This document shows positions 14,275 through 16,199 of a DNA stretch of 16,199 bases, one piece after another. The DNA is from a bacterium (GTDB lineage Bacteria > AUK180). The stretch covers positions 1 through 16,199 of the forward strand of contig JAUXGM010000038.1 of the NCBI GenBank assembly GCA_030622125.1. Reading direction: 5' to 3'. How positions within the stretch are numbered: position 1 is the first letter of the stretch; every line of letters starts with the position of its first letter. The translations under genes were made by a program, and so were the position numbers. The notes under the pieces were generated by a model. The model was not told where the DNA came from. It did no database searches and worked only from the letters and a program-made list of their open reading frames with translations.

Positions 14275-15555
14275 ATGAATGAATTGTATGAAAGAAAAAT
14301 CTTAAACAAAGTACGAAAATGGCTTAATAAACCGGAAATTATTGTTCTTTTGGGTGCAAGACAAGTTGGAAAAACTTCCATTTTAAAACTTTTAATGGAT
14401 GACATGAAAGATAAGCAATTTATTTATTTTGACCTTGAGAACACCTATAATTTAGAGTTATTTTCTAATACAGAATTTTTTTTAAACTATTTGCGAGGAA
14501 AAGACCTATTAAAATCAAAAAAACTTTATATTTTTATTGATGATTTTCAATATATGCAAGATACAACAAAATTTTTAAAATTAATGTATGATGGATATCC
14601 CAATCTTAAATTTATTGTAACAGGTTCTTCTTCTCTTGAAATTAAAAGAAATTTTTCCGAATCTTTAACAGGAAGAAAAATAATTTTAAAAATTCATTCC
14701 CTTGATTTTGAAGAATTTTTGTTATTTAAGGAGAGTGATCTATTATCTATTAAACAGAAAATTAATATAAGAAAAATTGCAGAAGATTTTTCCATTGCCG
14801 AAGAGTTATCTATTTTTACAAAAAAAATAAATGTATTCCTGAATGAATTTATTGTTTATGGTGGTTATCCGAAACCTGTTCTTACCCCTGACATAGATGA
14901 TAAAATCCTGCGATTAAAAGAGATACACAATTCTTATATAAAAAAAGATATAAAAGATATAGGAAAAATTGATAATATTTTGGAATTCAATAAATTGGTT
15001 TCTGTTCTTGCATTAAATAATGGCAATCAATTTAATGTAAAAAATATTACGGAAGAATTTGGTATAAAAAGAAGACATATTGAAAAATACATAGATCTAT
15101 TAAAGGAAACTTTTGTTATTAATATTTTAAAGCCATATTTTAGAAATAAAAAAAAGGAAATAATCAAAATGCCGAAAATATATTTTAGCGATTCAGGCTT
15201 AAGAAATTTAAATATATCGGATTTTAGAAATTTGGAAAGTAGAAACGATAAAGGTACTCTTACAGAAACATTTTTCTATAATGAAATATTAAAAAATAAA
15301 GGGGAATTGGAAAAAATTAGATATTGGAGAACAAAAACAGATAGTGAAGTAGATTTTATAATTATTAAAGAAAATTCAATAATGTCTTATGAAATTAAAT
15401 TTAAGAATCAAATAAAAATAAAAGATTTTTCTTCCTCAAGAAAGTTTTGTAATAAATATTCAATAAATAAAGCCTTTATTATAACAAAAGAATATTTAGA
15501 ACATAAAAAAGTTGATAATATTGATTATTATTTTATACCTCTCTGGATGATATAG
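14275..15555 (+). CDS. AAA_14/DUF4143 ATPase (copy 2) with Asp-Asp Walker B
   Basis: Paralogue of the ATPase at 9435-10646, 426 residues. It keeps Walker A GARQVGKT (27-34), the YFDLEN strand, sensor TGSSSLEIKR (117-125), the arginine finger candidate R134 (LTGRK), VYGGYPKPV, IKKDIKDIGKI, YFSDSGLRN and the C-terminal nuclease-like signature SEVDFII...YEIK (E358, D360, E373, K375). Walker B reads YIFIDD (85-90): the usual catalytic Glu after the Asp is replaced by D90, and the usual IQ is FQ, so ATP hydrolysis may be altered. A 25-residue charged insertion near 150-180 (SDLLSIKQKINIRKIAEDFS) accounts for the greater length. The gene is strikingly AT-rich and Lys/Ile-rich compared with the operon, consistent with separate acquisition. 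It is transcribed alone. Confidence 0.9.
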   Translation: MNELYERKILNKVRKWLNKPEIIVLLGARQVGKTSILKLLMDDMKDKQFIYFDLENTYNLELFSNTEFFLNYLRGKDLLKSKKLYIFIDDFQYMQDTTKFLKLMYDGYPNLKFIVTGSSSLEIKRNFSESLTGRKIILKIHSLDFEEFLLFKESDLLSIKQKINIRKIAEDFSIAEELSIFTKKINVFLNEFIVYGGYPKPVLTPDIDDKILRLKEIHNSYIKKDIKDIGKIDNILEFNKLVSVLALNNGNQFNVKNITEEFGIKRRHIEKYIDLLKETFVINILKPYFRNKKKEIIKMPKIYFSDSGLRNLNISDFRNLESRNDKGTLTETFFYNEILKNKGELEKIRYWRTKTDSEVDFIIIKENSIMSYEIKFKNQIKIKDFSSSRKFCNKYSINKAFIITKEYLEHKKVDNIDYYFIPLWMI

Positions 15556-15567
15556 AAATTTATATCA
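15548..15567 (+). terminator. Weak hairpin at the end of ATPase copy 2
   Basis: TGATATA (15548-15554) and TATATCA (15561-15567) pair around a 6-base loop, overlapping the stop codon. All stem pairs but two are A-T and there is no clear T run, so intrinsic termination is doubtful. Confidence 0.25.
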
Positions 15568-15589
15568 AAGTTCAAAAATCTTATTTCAT

Positions 15590-15618
15590 TTGATTTTTAA
15601 GGGAAAAAGAATTATAAT
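15590..15618 (+). promoter_or_regulatory. Sigma-70 promoter of the delta-60 repeat gene
   Basis: TTGATT (15590-15595), 17 bp, perfect TATAAT (15613-15618). Both hexamers and the spacing are identical to the promoter of the giant beta-helix gene at the other end of the window. RNA should start near 15625, upstream of the small leader ORF. Confidence 0.8.
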
Positions 15619-15644
15619 ACAACATAAGGTTCTTGGAGGAACTT

Positions 15645-15713
15645 ATGAAGAAGGTATTTTCAATAGAAGCATTCAAGGATGTTCATAGGATATCATTTAG
15701 TTTTTTATTCTAA
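15645..15713 (+). CDS. Possible 22-residue leader ORF
   Basis: Starts MKKVFSIEAF and ends in a hydrophobic SFSFLF. It has the best ribosome site in the area, GGAGG (15635-15639), 5 nt before the ATG, and lies wholly between the promoter and the delta-60 gene; its TAA is 13 nt before the next ATG. It could couple or gate translation of the large gene. It could also be a remnant of a former signal-peptide start. No homologue is recognised. Confidence 0.4.
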   Translation: MKKVFSIEAFKDVHRISFSFLF

Positions 15714-15726
15714 GATGGAGAAGAAG

Positions 15727-16199
15727 ATGAAAAAAATATTATTTTTGACTGTGTTGATATGTATGTTTTTGCCAGAAGGTATTTATGCAGCATCTGTAGA
15801 TGATGGTTTTAACCCTGATGCAGATAATCCGGCCTTTCCCATAACAGTTCAATCCGATGGGAAAGTACTTGTCGGCGGTATGTTTACAACAATAGGCGGT
15901 GTGACAAGAAATCGTATAGCCCGCTTGAATGCAGATGGTACACTTGACGCAACATTTGACCCTGATGCAAATAACGCGGTTTTTTCCATAGCAGTTCAAT
16001 CAGATGGGAAAACAATCCTCGGTGGTTTTTTTACCGCAATTGGTGGTGTTACAAGAAATCGTATAGCCCGCTTGAATGCAGATGGTACACTTGACGCAGC
16101 ATTTGACCCTTCTGCAAATGCTGCTGTTATTTCCATAGCAGTTCAATCAGATGGCAAGATAATTATTATTGGTTGGTTTACAGCAATAGGTGGTGTGAC
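15727..16199 (+). CDS. Secreted delta-60 repeat protein (3' end outside window)
   Basis: The first 157 codons of a probably large exported protein. Residues 1-21 form a signal peptide (MKKILFLTVLICMFLPEG, cleaved near YAA). From residue 27 the delta-60 repeat follows: FNPDADN, then VQSDGKVLVGGMFTTIGG, then VTRNRIARLNADGTLDATF. The repeat is 49 codons (147 bp) long here, and a third copy has begun at the right edge. Delta-60 repeats are known as beta-propeller-like modules in surface proteins; function is unknown. Copies 1 and 2 are identical over 48 bases (15904-15951 and 16051-16098), which points to recent duplication or gene conversion. GGAG (15717-15720) lies 6 nt before the ATG. Confidence 0.9.
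   Translation, partial: MKKILFLTVLICMFLPEGIYAASVDDGFNPDADNPAFPITVQSDGKVLVGGMFTTIGGVTRNRIARLNADGTLDATFDPDANNAVFSIAVQSDGKTILGGFFTAIGGVTRNRIARLNADGTLDAAFDPSANAAVISIAVQSDGKIIIIGWFTAIGGV

Noticed and set aside
14189-14405. Minus-strand 74-codon frame over the divergent promoters and the start of ATPase copy 2
   Set aside because: It is the antisense shadow of the ATPase gene plus promoter DNA.
9435-15555. Toxin-antitoxin or restriction system built from the two ATPases
   Set aside because: Neither ATPase has a partner gene, and no methylase, toxin or antitoxin is adjacent.

Overview
The window is AT-rich bacterial DNA whose genes are mostly secreted repeat proteins, accessory ATPases and one compact six-gene operon. 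Promoters read as classical sigma-70 type (TTGACA/TTGATT, 17-bp spacer, TATAAT) and several genes have AGGAG-type ribosome sites, which argues against Bacteroidota. However, the secreted protein at 12029-14152 ends in a FlgD-Ig/Por-sorting-like domain (YPNP start, SGIYIVTV end). That domain, a GlmL-family ATPase without a mutase, giant beta-helix and delta-60 proteins, and abundant hairpin repeats fit an uncultured candidate phylum of the Cloacimonadota/WOR-3 sort. This placement is an inference; no rRNA or marker gene is present.

Layout. (1) 1-3195, minus: the first 1065 codons of a very large secreted right-handed beta-helix protein with a CSLREA-like N-terminus and about 15 repeats of 63-65 residues; it runs off the left edge. 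(2) 3243-8653, minus: a tight operon, in transcription order: two-segment membrane protein, 104-aa conserved protein, GlmL/MutL-like ASKHA ATPase, 372-aa protein with a lipoyl-like segment, patatin-like lipase, transketolase N-terminal subunit. Genes overlap or lie 2-16 nt apart. No cobalamin mutase and no transketolase C-terminal subunit is visible. (3) 8654-9434: noncoding, crowded with hairpin repeats, including a 46-bp inverted pair and an 8-bp tandem array. (4) 9435-10646, minus: AAA_14/DUF4143 ATPase. (5) 10647-11224: its promoter, two operator-like repeats and more hairpins. (6) 11225-12016, plus: lipoprotein with two LEA14-type domains, convergent with (7) 12029-14152, minus: secreted ComEC-type metallo-beta-lactamase fused to three FN3 domains and a sorting-like tail. 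(8) 14275-15555, plus: a second AAA_14/DUF4143 ATPase, divergent from gene 7. (9) 15645-15713: possible leader ORF, then 15727-16199: start of a secreted delta-60 repeat protein running off the right edge.

How it fits together. The operon core (104-aa protein, GlmL-like ATPase, 372-aa protein) looks like a functional unit of unknown purpose; the GlmL family is known as a reactivation or chaperone factor for B12-dependent aminomutases, but none is next to it here. The flanking genes are largely cell-surface or secreted proteins. The two ATPases are AT-rich, stand alone with strong promoters and operator-like inverted repeats, and are surrounded by repeats, so they look like mobile or accessory genes.
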